This document shows, piece by piece, positions 48,976 to 61,712 of a DNA stretch of 64,000 bases (position 1 is its first letter; each line of letters starts with the position of its first letter). The translations under genes were made by a program, and so were the position numbers. The notes beneath the pieces were generated by a model. It saw only the letters and a list, made by a program, of their open reading frames with translations, was not told the origin of the DNA and ran no database searches. Source of the DNA: Rhinopomastus cyanomelas (lineage: Eukaryota; Chordata; Aves; Bucerotiformes; Rhinopomastidae); NCBI GenBank assembly GCA_013400115.1, contig VXBP01000328.1:248001-312000 (forward strand), read 5' to 3'.

Positions 48976-49098
48976 AGAATAGAATAGAATCATTCAGGTT
49001 GGAAAAGACCAAGTCCAGCCATTAACCCAACTCTGCCAAGGTCACCGCTAAACCCTATCGCTAAGCACCCCATCTGAACCATCTTTCAACACATCAGT
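48976..49098 (-). mobile_element. CR1 LINE 3' end fragment, old
   Basis: AGAATAGAATAGAATCATTC, then AGGTTGGAAAAGACCAAGTC and CAACTCTGCCAAGGTCACCG is a reversed CR1 3' end, the repeat closest to the MITF-A promoter. Confidence 0.87.
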
Positions 49099-51083
49099 AG
49101 AACTAAACATGCAGGAGCCAGCTGGGTGTCAGCTACTTGCAGCACAAATGGTTTAAGGCTGCCTTGTGTTCAAGACTGGCTCATGGCAGGATTAGGAAAC
49201 CAAAAGCAAATAGTCTCTGAACACAGAGTTAGGAGAAGCTGCTATCACGCTCCATCCTACCCACAGCAGGCACCAGGAACTTGAAGAATCAAAGCAGTAG
49301 GATGGGAATGGGAAGGTGGGAGAGGACATCTCAGGTGGGATCAGACACCTCATGCCTGCTCAGCACCTGCAAGTGACAGGGCTGGTCCTTCCTGTGGTTC
49401 AAGGAGCACAGAGGTGGTGGCTCCTGTTCAGGACTTGTTAAATGATTGTTTGTCCTTAATTGTTTTTTTCAGTTTCAATAAGAGGCCTCAGTGCTGCAGG
49501 CAGCTGGATTTCAGGAGTGGGGCTTTGACCACCAGGATGTTCCCCTTTTTGCAGTTCAATGGGCGAGAAACTTTCTGCAGCTCAGCCCTGTCTCCTTACC
49601 TGCTGTGACATTTAGGGTCACAGGGACCTTCATGTTCAGGAATGCTGTAGAAAACTTCATTCATGGCATTTCCATGGAGCTGTGACCTCACTAAATGCAG
49701 TCCCAGCACAACTCAAAGGCCCAGGATGTTTGAAGATGCTGTTGAAAACTGGTGCCTAATAATTCTGGTGCTGTCATATCACTGGCAGCTCAAATCACTC
49801 CTCTCATACCAGTGCACACCAGTACCTCCAGCAGACCAGCTAAAGCAGAGAAGAGGCTTTTCCACGCAGTCACAGCTGCTGCAGCTGCTTGGTGCCCCAC
49901 CGGTAACAGCCAGGACCCCGATCGTTTCAGACAATGTGACATTAGATTAAATAAACTCGGGAAATTTAGCCAGGGTTAGAAATTTCTGTTCCCCATTATT
50001 ATGCAGCTGCCAAACTCCAAGCAATGACTTAAGAGCAGGAGTAATTACTTTAATGAATCAGATAGAACAAATTGGATAAGGCCCTGAAGAATGTTCTTTT
50101 GAGCCCACATTGGCAGATGGCTGGGATGGCTCGACAGAGGAGTAGGCTTGCTAACTGTGCTTTGGGGGAAGGAAAAAAAAGCAACCAACAAACAAACAAT
50201 TAAAACCAACTTGGAATAAACCGACAGCTCAGCTGCATTTACAGCCTGAGCCTCCGTGGGTTTGGGGGTGTTTCTGGGGAACTGTGTTTATGAGCGAAGC
50301 GATGCTACGTGGTTTGATGCAAGGGAGCAAACAGCAGGACTCATCGTTTCCTAATGACTTTGCTTCTGTTTTTCCAGGTGTAAAAGTGAGATATTCTCTT
50401 CTACTGTATGAGATGTATGACTGCTGATCCTCTAGCCCTGTTTTAATTATAGTGCTAGTTCTAAAGAGCTAAGATCCAGTATGCAAATGCAGGTCCTAGG
50501 TGATGCTGCTTCATTCAAGACACTGCAGCTTCAGTAGGGCTGGTGGGCCCAGCTCCCAGGAATGGAGGAAACTGGTTTCCTTTTATCAGACCATGAAGCT
50601 TTTATTTCTCTCTTTCATCCCTCCTCTGCGCAATGCAAACTTTGTATTTTATGTTTGATGGGGGCAATTTCCCTTTGCACCTGGGCAAACCGGGACCTTC
50701 ACACTGTGTTGCTGAGTCATAAAAATCTTTCTTCTGCTCATAATGGATGTCATCTGAGTCTGTAATATTTCTTTAGAGTTTATCTTTCAGGGTGAGGGAC
50801 CAATACTTCGACTATGCCTGAGCAGGATACTAACACGTAAGCACGTCCCAAAGCAAACATGATGCTTGAAGATGAATCCTACTGCAACAATACTGCAGTT
50901 AGATTGCCATAAAGAAAATTAATCCCAAAATACATATGAGGTGAAATTAAAGATGAACTGACTACTGTGCTGATGCAGGGTTTAGACTTCTGTACAGTTG
51001 TTCTGTATACAGAGAGTTCTGTGCAGCTCTGCTGAGCGTTTTCCAGTCATGGGTGTCAAGTTCCTTTAGGGAGGTTTTATGAC
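49099..51083. other. 5' flanking DNA, nothing recognised
   Basis: Unique sequence with a poly-A and CAAA-rich stretch near 50170-50205. No exon was identified. Confidence 0.5.
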
Positions 51084-51172
51084 TGGATCTAGGGGATCCT
51101 GCTGTGGCAGAGGCATTGGACTAGATGATCTTTTGAGGTCCCTTCCAATTCCTAATGTTCTGTGATTCTGTG
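51084..51172 (+). mobile_element. CR1 LINE 3' end fragment
   Basis: GGATCCTGCTGTGGCAGAGG, then TTGGACTAGATGATCTTTTG and TTCTGTGATTCTGTGA is the plus-strand 3' end of the main subfamily. Confidence 0.92.
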
Positions 51173-51177
51173 ACCAC

Positions 51178-51500
51178 AAATCATAGCACAGTTTGAATTA
51201 GAAGCAACCTTAAAGATCATCTGCTACCAACTTGCAACCATCTCTTGCTCTGGGCAGGGACACCTCTCACCAAACCAGGATGCTCAAAGCCCCATCCATC
51301 CTGGCCTTGAACACTGCCAGGGATGGGGCATCCACAACTTCTCTGGGCAACCTGTTCCAGAGCTCCTGCACCCTCACAGTGAAAAATGTTTTTCCTACTA
51401 TCTCCAACATTTGAAAACTGTTACTCCTCAACCTATCACTGCACTCACTGATAAAGAGTCCCTCACCATCTTCTCCCTTTAGTGCTGGAAAGCTGCTATG
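51178..51500 (-). mobile_element. CR1 LINE fragment, older, tail to tail with its neighbour
   Basis: AAATCATAGCACAGTTTGAA, then CTTGAACACTGCCAGGGATG and TCTGGGCAACCTGTTCCAGA is a reversed CR1 3' region. Its 3' tail faces the tail of the plus-strand copy only about five bases away. Confidence 0.9.
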
Positions 51501-52976
51501 ACATCAAGAATGATTATCTTATTTAGCAAAGCAAAAAAACTAGACCAGAAAGGTCATTTCTCAACCATCAGTGGCAGAACGTGAACTTTAGTGTTTGCAT
51601 TATGGGCACAAACCTAAGAGTCTTAACCGGGTAGGATTTCTGTAACACTGTCACTCCAGTAAGGTCAATGACCTGTGAGGAAGTCCCAGACACTCTCTAG
51701 GAGGTGAAGTCAGGTTTCATCAGGGGTACAGTCCCATAATCAGATTTCAGGATCACTGGGATCGCACGGCTCGGTTTTCTATTGCCTGGAACCAGCCTCA
51801 CTTCCAAGAATGATTTAAATCATCACCAGAACAAACAACTGCATCCACACTGACATGTTAGTTTGTTCCCTTGAAGATAATAATTTGCCCACATTTGTGT
51901 TTTTTATTGTTCTCTGTTTTTCAAATTGAATGAATTTTTCATGCCTTGTTAACTCCTTCCTAGAGCTGCAAATTGACATCTAACAATAGAGGCAGTCTCA
52001 GAGCTTATATGAGTCTTTGGTCTGGTTCTTCATCCCGACTAACATAACCCCCTCCAAAAAGCACAAGTGACTGTCCCAGCTCTGCCTGAGCTCCTGGTGC
52101 CATGCAAACATCTTCTCCCTAGTCAGCACTGTTCAGTTATTTCCCAAGTGATGGGTCTCTAATCAAGCTGTTGAACATGTATCCAGCTCATTAGACTCCT
52201 TTCCAGGCTGGATTCTCAAGTCTGAGAAAGAAATACAGAAGTTCAGGAGACTGAAAGCTTTTGGCTGTGCAGCTCCTGAGGAGAAGAGTTTATCAGGAGA
52301 CACAGCTCTTCCTCATTATGAACCAACACTTCCTGTGATTTCAGCAATGATTTCAGCAATTATTTCAAAGCTACTGTGAGGAGCACAACTCAACATGCAG
52401 GAGGCATGTTGGGCAGAGCTGCTATTTCCATTCATCACCCCCTGTGATTACTCTTTGCAATTCCTTCCTCTGTGCTATCTTCACTTATAATTCTCAGAGT
52501 TTGTGTTTTTCTTATTCTGGCCTCCAAGTACCATTTAAAACGCTTCTTCTGTCAGCAATGTTACTCCAACCACAGTCTGGGGCTTCCTAGTTGGCAGCAG
52601 GGAGCAGCAACATAGATTTGATATCTCCATAAAAAAATTGATGCCCAACTCAGCAGAGTTCCCAGTTGGGAAGAATTCCCCCACACCAACTATTTGTGCA
52701 TGAGGAAAGGAGGCAGTCAATGCTGCTGTTCAAAAAAAAAGGACACAGACATGTGACTTCAGCTTGAAGAAAGTTCCCAGACCTTTCTCTCTCTATCATG
52801 CACTGTGAAGTTCAGGGAGAGAATGCAGTGTGCTGCTGCAGACGAAAAGATGGGAAGCTGTTATCACTCTCTTTCTCTCTGCAAGACAGAAGTCTTGTTT
52901 AGAACCATTCAGCATTGAATATGGAAGGAAAGGTGGCATCTGTGATCTGTGAAATTGTGATCTGTGTTAGATAGTT
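51501..52976. other. 5' flanking DNA, nothing recognised
   Basis: Unique sequence. The 12-mer GATTTCAGCAAT is duplicated in tandem at 52337-52360. Confidence 0.5.
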
Positions 52977-53058
52977 TTGTCCTGCTCCGGCAGGGGGGTT
53001 GGACTTGATGATCTCTTGGGTCCCTTCCAACCCCTAACATCCTATGATCCTATGATCT
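52977..53058 (+). mobile_element. CR1 LINE 3' end fragment
   Basis: TTGTCCTGCTCCGGCAGGGG, then TTGGACTTGATGATCTCTTG and CATCCTATGATCCTATGATC is a plus-strand CR1 3' end with a tail variant (CCTATGAT). Confidence 0.9.
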
Positions 53059-56047
53059 GAGAGATCCTTGTACACATGGAAACACTATGTATGGTCTCCT
53101 TGGAACCATTTCTTTGCTTTGCCAGCTGCATATACTGACAGTTCAAATCTCTCACCCCCACCAAAACTATTTCACTCTCCCAGGTAGAGAGAGGGGTAGC
53201 AGAGAGCCCTTGCTGCTCGTGCTCTTTGTCATTCTGCCTCATTTCTTGTCCCACTTTCTTTTCATCCAGCTGCCCCGTGTCTCTGCAGACCACCAAACTC
53301 TCACACACTCTCCTTCCCTCCCCAGCTGCTGTCCCATATCTTTGCCCACCCAGGACACATTTACCCCTATTTCAGGGTCCTTTCACCTCCCAGCGACGCC
53401 CTCCTCGCACACTTACTCCAGATTTAAACAGAGATTCTGCCTACCCGGAGTGGTGTTTGGGCTCTGTCTCCCAAAAGGTGCAGGTTCAATCCTTTCTGCT
53501 TTCTGATCAAGGGGTTTCCTTCTTCCCACGTGGGAAAACAAACCAAACGAGATCCTCTCAGCAGAAGCTCCCTACACACAGCAGCTCCAAAGTGTAACAG
53601 CAGGAAAATCCTGCTCCCATTTAGGATGGAAAATGTCCAAGGGGAATGAAACCCATGGAAATGGAGCTGCTGCTTGGCCGAGCTTGTACCAGGTACAGCT
53701 TTGCAAAGAATCACCATTTAGCCCGGTCGTCACAAGAACATCACATGGCTCATCTCTGACATACGTGAAATCCAGCAGCCTCACACAGCGAGATGATTCT
53801 TCCAGGCTTCATCAGTTTGCATGCAGGGCTGTGCTAGACAGCCAGCAGCAACCAGATGTTTTGAGAGGGAATCCAAGAGCCGTTTTATGAGGGAGGACAA
53901 CAGGCCAGCTACCCCATGTGTCTGCAGGAGAGCCTTGCTCCCCACAGCCTGCCCCACGCAAAATGCTGTTGGCAGGTCTAGTAATTTCACTGTGAGGTTT
54001 GCATCTGCTTCTCTTAACAAAAAGTTTTGAGTTGTCAAACTGAAAACAGGCTCCCTCGTTACATGAGCATCCCGGGAGAAATAAGCAGAATTCTTATTTT
54101 AAATTATAGTTTCTATGACTGTGTCATCCGTTGGGAACAAAGTCTGAAACCCTGTCAGCCCCAGGGTGGTTTTATCAGCAGAACTGAAGGTGATTAATTC
54201 TGCAGCTGGGGCTCCTGAATGAATGGTGTTACTTTCATGAGTCATCCACTAATTCCTAGCCCTCCCTTTCCTCATCTCTGCCACATTCAGATAGGTAACA
54301 GAAGTCATCAAGGGGAAACCGGACAATCTCTGTCGTTCACTGTCCCTGTTTTGGTTTTCACATGTTCCTCTTTCCAGACAGTAACTCATGACACTGGTCA
54401 GCAACAGCAGCAGTGGCACAAACAGAAGCTGCAAGAGCAATGTCATTCTGACTTGGCTTTAGGAGGAAATGAAAAAAAAGCCTAGGCTGGGGATTAAGTC
54501 ATTCCCTCTGGTTCTCATCAAAAGAATAGCCCTCATGGTTTCCACATTAGACTGAGCTTGGTGCTCAAGGCAGATGTTCTTAAATCCAAACGCAGGGGGT
54601 CACAGCTTCCTCTGCAGGGACAAATGGTCAATCTTCCCTGGTCTGGAGAGATATTCAAGGAAGAGATTTGTGTGATGGAGAAAAGATGCCTGAGGACTTG
54701 CCTTCAGTCCACAGCCTGCAGAGGAGGATCTGACAGGTTCTAAGCTGGGCTCCTGGCCAGTAGCACCAGGTCACTCCTGGATATGATGATATGTTTGCAA
54801 ACAGAAAGGTAGGCAGTTGGCCTTTCCTTTAAGTGAAAGCTGAGCTTCTCCTGAGTTAATAACTGTAAGAACTGCCCCCTTGAGGAAAGCAAATCCAAGG
54901 CCAAGCACAGGGTCAGAAGAGCTGGCATCGGGCTATACATGATTGACTCCTCCTGAGGACGAGAGGGTTGTTCTCCCAGTGGGAAGCAATTCGGGTCTTG
55001 CTTCTCAAAGACCACTTCAGGACAACATGCAGACTCATCCTGCTGAGCCTACTGAGCTTCTGCAGGCTCTATGGAAGAGGGGAAGGCAGCAGCAGAAGCA
55101 GCCAAAGATGGACGTAGCAGCTGTCACAAACATCAACAGGCTGGGAACAACTGTTCAAAACTCAGAAGTCCATGGAGGAAAGCTGATGAGGGCAACCTTG
55201 TTTGGCTAGCACAACACTGCATATCCAGTTAACTCAGCTGGAGCAAAGGCCAGAGTAAATGTAGATAAACTCAGTTAAACTCTCACTTGTGCTGATTTAC
55301 TACAATTCAGTAGAGTACCAGTGCTGATTATGGAATTAACTGGTTTAAATACATTTGCCTGAAGTACTGGTGCTGGTTTAAATAGACTGCATTAAAATCA
55401 AAAGTCAACTGGACAAGTCTGCCAGCTCTTCCCTGTTGTATTTAAACCAGTACAACCTGTTAGAGACATGAAACCACTTCCACAAGGAGCGAAGTGCGTG
55501 GAGAAACAAGACTTGGCCCAGCAGTGCTGGTCTCCAGCACCTTATTCTCAGCTTTCCTGAGAAACTGTGTCATCTTCACATCAACAACACTTAAGTCTAA
55601 ATTTGTTTCCTGAAAGCTCTATTACAAAAGGTGAGACCAAACTCACAGCCCGTTTTTCAAAACACACGTAATCTCGTCGGGTTTCAGGGGAAGGTGTTTG
55701 TTTTCCTTCCTGCTGTCCAATAATAGCTCTGAATGGAAAAAACATTGATTTTTGAAGTTAAAACTTTCTCGAGCTTTCTGTTTTGATACGGTCCCCTGAA
55801 TGCTTCCTGTGCTTTGTCTGGCTTTTGAGAGAGAATTGTTTGCAGGTTCCATTTGAAGAGAACAAGGCTTCTCTTTACATTAAGAATACGAACGCTTGCT
55901 GTGAGCGACAATGAGCTTAAACATCAAGACCCTCCCATTTTGGCTTTGCATCAGACCTTTACACACTCACACACCACAGAGCACAAACCTTCTCCAAATG
56001 TCTTCAAACACTCACCCACCAGAACCCGAAGTAAAATATTAAATATC
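53059..56047. other. 5' flanking DNA, nothing recognised
   Basis: Unique sequence. A palindromic E-box CCCACGTGGG is at 53525-53534. Plus-strand open frames near 53090-53600 are pyrimidine-rich and not protein-like. Confidence 0.5.
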
Positions 56048-56430
56048 AGCACATTAGGGATTGGAAGGGACCTCAAAAGATCATCCAGTCCAATCCCCCT
56101 GCCACAGCAGGATCACCCAGACCAAGTCACACAGGAACACATCCAGGCAGGTTTTAAACATCTCCAGAAAAGGAGACTCCACAACCCCCCTGGGCAGCCC
56201 CTTCCAGTGCTCTGTCACCCTCATTGTGAAGAAGTTCCTTCTCATATTTATGTGGAACCTCCTATGTTCCAGCTCACACCCGTTGCCCTATCACTAGGTG
56301 ACACTGAGCAGAGCCTGGCTCCATCCCCCCGACACCTACCCTTCACATATTTATAGACATTAATGGTCTATATAGACCATTTTATATATATATATATTCA
56401 TAGACATTAAAGGTCACCCCTCAGTCTCAT
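56048..56430 (-). mobile_element. CR1 LINE fragment with internal palindromic insertion
   Basis: A reversed CR1 of the main subfamily runs from GCACATTAGGGATTGGAAGG to CACCCCTCAGTCTC. At 56362-56411 it carries about 47 extra bases relative to sibling copies: a perfect palindrome, a TA run, and a second copy of ATAGACATTAA. Confidence 0.92.
56362..56381. repeat. Perfect 20-bp palindrome inside CR1
   Basis: AATGGTCTATATAGACCATT reads the same on both strands. It is followed by a TA run (about 56383-56396), and the adjoining ATAGACATTAA is repeated after it. Confidence 0.95.
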
Positions 56431-57504
56431 TCAGTATTATAATATTCGCCACCTGAAGTCAGAATCCCTTTGGTTTTTCCCATCTGCAGCGTTCCTACCG
56501 CAAACTCAATTCTATGTCACCACCACCTCAAGAGTTTGTCTTCAGACAAAAACTGTGCGGTGAGAGAATCAGAAATCCAAAGCAAAACAAAAAGTCTTCA
56601 GTACATAGAGCCTGCTGAGACCTGTGGGCTTATTAAAGCCGAGGAATTAAAGGAGAAGAGCCAATTTGCTCAAGTTTTGTGTTACCTTTCACACTTTTCG
56701 GTGTGCAGAAAGGATGCCCTCAGCCAGCAAAACGGTGTGGCGAGCATTTTAAATCCGAATCCTACAGAGATAATTGGTAGCATCAAGGGCCAAGACTGTG
56801 TATCCTCAAGATCAAAACTGCCCACGGAAAAAAATAAAAAGAGAAGGCTTTCCAAACCTCATCTTGATCATTAAATGCTTCACTCTTAATGCGTGCCTGC
56901 TCAGAAACCCACAGGGATTTCATACTTTATTTTTCTTCTCTCCTCTCAGCAGGCTGCCGTTTGATCTGAACAGGCACCGCGAGCCTCTGTCGTTGCCTCC
57001 GTCTACCTGGAAAGAATAATTTGCCAAAGGATCCTTTTTTTCTTTAAAGCCAAGAGGCTTTCTTTTAAAAAAAGGGAAGTTAAAGACCCGACATATGAAA
57101 CGTGCATCTGTCAGACCAATTGCCTGCTTGTGAAGGAAGGTGCCTGATTCATCAGCCGTGAAGAAAGGATGCCCTTTCCTTCTGAGTAAGTCTAAGGATG
57201 AGTTTGAGTGATGACTTCAAATACGTGTGAGACACAGAAAATGAGGCAATTTGCCCAGTAATACTGTAGTTTTGCCCCTCTGTTTGCACTTCTCCATCAG
57301 CTCTTACCCCACACTTCTTGTTATGTTCATCCAGCACTTGCTCCCATCAGTTTTGGCCTGGCAGGGCACAACGTTCACACCAGCTCTCACTTGGATCCTC
57401 TTTTGTCACCGAGTATCACCAGGGCACCCAAAGGTAACAGCAGTGTTTAACTGCTCGGTCGCTCTAAGTGGCCTTTGGCAAGAGTCTCTTTGACCATGAG
57501 ACCG
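56431..57504. other. 5' flanking DNA, nothing recognised
   Basis: Unique sequence. A 134-codon plus-strand open frame at 56470-56874 has no recognisable domain. Confidence 0.5.
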
Positions 57505-57843
57505 CAAGGAGGATGAGGGGTGACTTCATTAATGTTTAGAAACATGTGCAATGTGAGTGCCAGGCTCTTCTCAGTGTTGTCTAGTGATAGGACAAGGGGC
57601 AATGGGTATAAACTAGAACAGAGGAGGTTCCACATGAATATGAGAAGGAACTTCTTCACAATTAGAGTGACAGAGCACTGGAAGAGGCTGCCCAGGGGAG
57701 TTGTGGAGTCTCCTTTTCTGGAGATGTTTAAAACCTGCCTGGATATGTTCCTGTGTGACTTGATCTAGGTGATCCTGCTGTGTCAGGGGAATTGGACTAG
57801 ATGATCTTTTGAGGTCCCTTCCAATCCCTAATTTTCTATGATT
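57505..57843 (+). mobile_element. CR1 LINE fragment with ORF2 C-terminus
   Basis: A plus-strand copy of the main subfamily. The reading frame gives SDRTRGNGYKLEQRRFHMNM and VTEHWKRLPRGVVESPFLEM, the C-terminus of CR1 ORF2, followed by GATCCTGCTGTGTCAGGGGA and TTTTCTATGATT. It is 5'-truncated. This C-terminal frame is nearly intact, so the copy is fairly young. Confidence 0.94.
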
Positions 57844-59149
57844 AACTTTGAAACCGTGGTAGAACATCAGCATGCACAAACACATAGCCATGGCCCATGG
57901 GACAGCCATGCACTGTCCAATGACCCCAACAGCACAGATTGAATGAGTCCTGCTTGCTCTGGAGGGTTCCTTTTGGCAGTCCTTTGCCTAATACCGACGC
58001 TGTCTTCTGCAGTAGGAGACTTGATAAAGAACACAACAGCCTGGACCAAACCATACACAGCTAAGTGACTTGAATACATGAACAGACACATGGCTTAGCC
58101 TTCCCCACCCTGCTAGATGATGCAGAGCATGAGAACAGGGCATCCAAACTGCTTCAGATGACCTCAACTATTTGGCACAGTGGCTTTCATGGAAATGGCT
58201 AGAGGGATCTGACTTGTCTCTGAGGAGCTAGTTGGTAAGAAAGCCAGACCTGGAGCTCGTGTTGTCTGCTTTCCCAGAAGTTAATGCCATTACTGTGGCA
58301 AAATGGAATAAAAATGAATTAAAGGTACACTCCGTACTGCTGTGGGAGAGTGGAGAAAATACCCTCTAGTGATTTCCACCAGAAGTCATTGCACAGCAAG
58401 CCTTGACCCAAAATTATCTGCAGTACAAAGGCCTCACTCAGCAGCAAGCTGAGTCTGCTTGGTAAGCAGAGCAGCCAAAGCTACCTGGTTGTATTACCTG
58501 CCCATGGTCACGCTCACCTGGGCTGACCTTGGCAGAAACAGAGGACATTTCTATCAAGCTACTTGTTTGCAAATGGATGTCCCAGCAATGCAGAGTAGCC
58601 ATCCTTTCTTTGATCCAAAGCTGTAAAAGGAACCCAGTACTTGCCTCACACTCCTGACTGCCACTAGTTCATTAGCCCTGACCATTGCCAGAACCTCCAA
58701 AAGTCTTTTACATTTCAGTGAAGGCAAAAAGGAGGTTTCTACAGTTGTAGCTCCCGGGGATGTTCAGATAACTTCCAGCAGGAGTTCCTGCAACAGTTGT
58801 ACCTGATCCTTATCAGGTGAGAGCTATTTCTGAACTAGATTGACCTGTCAAGAGCTAACAAAACCTATCTCCCTGACAGCAGCTGGATTTACTGGAACCA
58901 GAGGTATACTGGGGGCTACAAGAACTGTAGGATCAGAGCTCAGGATGAGTGGAAAGCCTGACAAAGTATTATCCAAGGCAAGACACCCAAGTCTCTCTTC
59001 AGGAGCTCAGTCCTGCTCCATTCATATCAGCAGATCATAAAACAGCTTAATATCATTCTGTTGTCGTGGAAAGCCACCTCCCTCCCCAAGAAGCAACAAT
59101 ACTAACCAGGTGCCACATTCCTCATCCACTGCAAGTTAAAAAGGGTCAG
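57844..59149. other. 5' flanking DNA, nothing recognised
   Basis: Unique sequence with short open frames only. Confidence 0.5.
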
Positions 59150-59261
59150 ATTTGATGAGGCTCTGGGCAATCTGGTCTACTTAAAGACATCCCTGCTTGT
59201 TGTAGGGGTGTTGGACTAGATGACCTTTGGAGGTCCCTTCAAACCTTATGATTCTATACCT
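59150..59261 (+). mobile_element. CR1 LINE 3' end fragment, older
   Basis: GATGAGGCTCTGGGCAATCT, then GTTGGACTAGATGACCTTTG and TTATGATTCTATA is a plus-strand CR1 3' end of a different subfamily from the main one. Confidence 0.88.
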
Positions 59262-59456
59262 CAAACCACCATGATAGCCTGAGATAGAATGAAGTATGTA
59301 GTTGAGGCTGGCTGTCCCTGCAGAGCAATGTACCTGAGAGCACCTCTGGGACAAGGACAGCCATTTCCACTCAATGCCTTAAAGCTCCTCATCTACCAGC
59401 ACTGGGCTGCTGCAGCTTTCACCATTGCCTGCAAAACAGACAAAAGTTTTATCACA
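59262..59456. other. Flanking DNA between two CR1 copies
   Basis: Unique sequence, nothing recognised. Confidence 0.45.
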
Positions 59457-59995
59457 GACTCATAGAAACATTAGGGATTGGAAAGGGCTTTGGAAGATCA
59501 TCCAGTCCAATCCCCCCACCACAGCAGGACCTAGACCAAGTCACACAGGAACCTATCCAGGTGGGTTTTCAACATCACCAGAGAAGGAGACTCCAGAACC
59601 CCACTGGACAGCCTGTTCAGTGCTCTGTCACCCTCACTGGGAAGAAGTTCCTTCTCATATTTATGTGGTACCTCCTGTGTTCCAAGTTACCCATTGCCCC
59701 TTGTCCTATCACCAGATGACATTGAGATGAGCCTGGCTCCATCCTCCTGACACCCACTCCTCACATATTTATAGACGTTAATGAGGTCACCCCTCAGTCT
59801 CCTCCAAGCTCAAGAGACCCAGCTCCCTCAGCCTTTCCTCATAAGGGAGGTGTCCTACTTCCTTCATCATCTTTATTGCTCTACACTGGACACCCTCCAG
59901 CAGCTCCGTGTCCTTCTGGAGCTGAGGGGCCCAGAACTGGACACAGTACTCCAGATGTGGTCTCACTGCCTCTAAAACTAGGTTTGACTTCTGCC
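59457..59995 (-). mobile_element. CR1 LINE fragment, about 540 bp, longest in the window
   Basis: A reversed copy of the main subfamily. On the minus strand the frame reads VRPHLEYCVQFWAPQLQKDT, then ELLEGVQCRAIKMMKEVGHL and PYEERLRELGLLSLEET, the region after the reverse transcriptase in ORF2. This passes into the C-terminal and 3' UTR sequence down to the tail at 59457. It is 5'-truncated near 59995. Confidence 0.94.
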
Positions 59996-61712
59996 AAACA
60001 AGCAGCATGGTCACTGTCCCTGCTCCGCTGTGTGCCTCACGGATGTCAGCACTGCTGGGTGCTGCTCCAAAACACAGAGGAAGGGCCACCTATTGACAGC
60101 CCCAAATTGTCTCAGGTAGAAAATAAAAATACATGATTTACCATTTCTACATATTATTAGCAGAAGTAGCACAAGGTGCAGTCACTGGCACTTTCCTGCA
60201 TCCTAAATGTTCATAAAGCTTCCCTTGATGTTAGCAAGTCTATTAATAAAGCATCGCGAGCAATCAGAACTGCTCCACCAGCCTGGGAGGGGAAGTGTTG
60301 GTGACAACGTGTTCCAGCTGAAAGTCATGTCAAAGCCTCTGTACCTTCTTCTGAAAGACGTCAGCATCATCAGTGAATGCAAATGTGCAATCACAGCACC
60401 TTGTAATTAACGGGAAGGCGCAGGGCCACTTAGCTTTGCAGAGCCTCTTCCACTAGTGGTGAGTGAAAAGGATTCATGTCCAGCTTGGGCATTATCAGGA
60501 AAACCCAGCATCACATCAGGATGCAAAGGAAAAGATTTAACCATACATAGACTCTCGTTAGACTGCTGTGTCCTCTTGGTTTCTGTCGTGTGGCTGAGCA
60601 CGGACTGAAGCTACCATGGCCACCAAGCCCCTGCCAGAGGGCTCTGCTGTGAGTTTCAGCTGTAGGGTTTTGCCTTTGCTGACTGCAGACACATTTGAAA
60701 CCCCACATCAGCACTCTGGGGAGATGCTGTCTGAGCTCATTGCAGAGTGTTAATACTGGAAAGATCATGTAGCTCTCATTAAGAAATAGTTTTGTTCTTG
60801 AGTCTCTGTCTTACTTTTTAGGGCACTCAGGAGACAACAGAACCACCACATTTCCTCTTTTACACTCAATTTGCTGATCGGGGGCCTGAAGTGCTCGCTG
60901 CCAGATGTTGCCCTGCTTTCATGCAATCCATGTGACACCAGCATCGATGCCAGCAGCTACGACTGCTATGATGTCAATGCACACAGCAGCCAGGAAACAG
61001 TTCCATGGGCAGCTAACCCCGGCACACATACGAGATCATGTACTTTAGGTAATGTTCTGGTGGTGTTTCTAAGCATCTTGAGCCACAAGTCTTCCTTAAA
61101 CCACCAAACACCAAGCTGCTCCTGCTCAGCATCACACCACCCCCAAGCTTAGTCTTTGTCACCATTGGTGTACATGCATCATGCTACTGATGATACTTCT
61201 ATGTATTATTTTAAGTGAATACATAAGTGTGGGGAGAAACAAACAGCTGCTTGTTTTATCCAAGCTCTGGCCTGGATTTCTAGAAGACCTTCTAGAAAAT
61301 TAGATGAAGAGAGAAGGTGTTCAGACTGTGCCAGTGCATATATTTACAGTCTCTCCTACGCTCGGCATTAAGAAATAATTCACCACAAATAATGACATTC
61401 TGTTCCCATTCCAGCGTTGCCCACTTCCTCAGATCTCCAAACAGCTTCAGCACGAGCATTCAGAAACAAGAGACACCCAGACCAGAGGATGGCAGGGAGT
61501 GTGGGAGAGCGAGTGTGGGGACCTCACCAAGCAGGTGGTTTTACATCTGCCCTTCCAGAGCTGGCAGCCCTGCCCATGCGCCTTCCTTTGCTGCTGAAAG
61601 CCAAAGGGAAAACCCAACTGAGAAACAACCAGTCGAGCAGCATGATTGGCTGCTGTCAGGTCTGAGACCCATCAAAGGCTTGAGGGAGCCCTCCAGTACC
61701 AAACCAGTACAG
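59996..61712. other. 5' flanking DNA, nothing recognised
   Basis: Unique sequence. No exon was identified. Confidence 0.5.

Noticed and set aside
53087..53597. Two overlapping plus-strand frames of 123-139 codons
   Set aside because: Overlap in different frames over pyrimidine-rich DNA with few stops. Not protein-like.
56470..56874. Plus-strand 134-codon open frame
   Set aside because: No recognisable similarity and no supporting splice or promoter signals.
59787..60089. Minus-strand 100-codon frame as a host gene
   Set aside because: The recognisable part is CR1 ORF2 sequence. The N-terminal part is flanking DNA.
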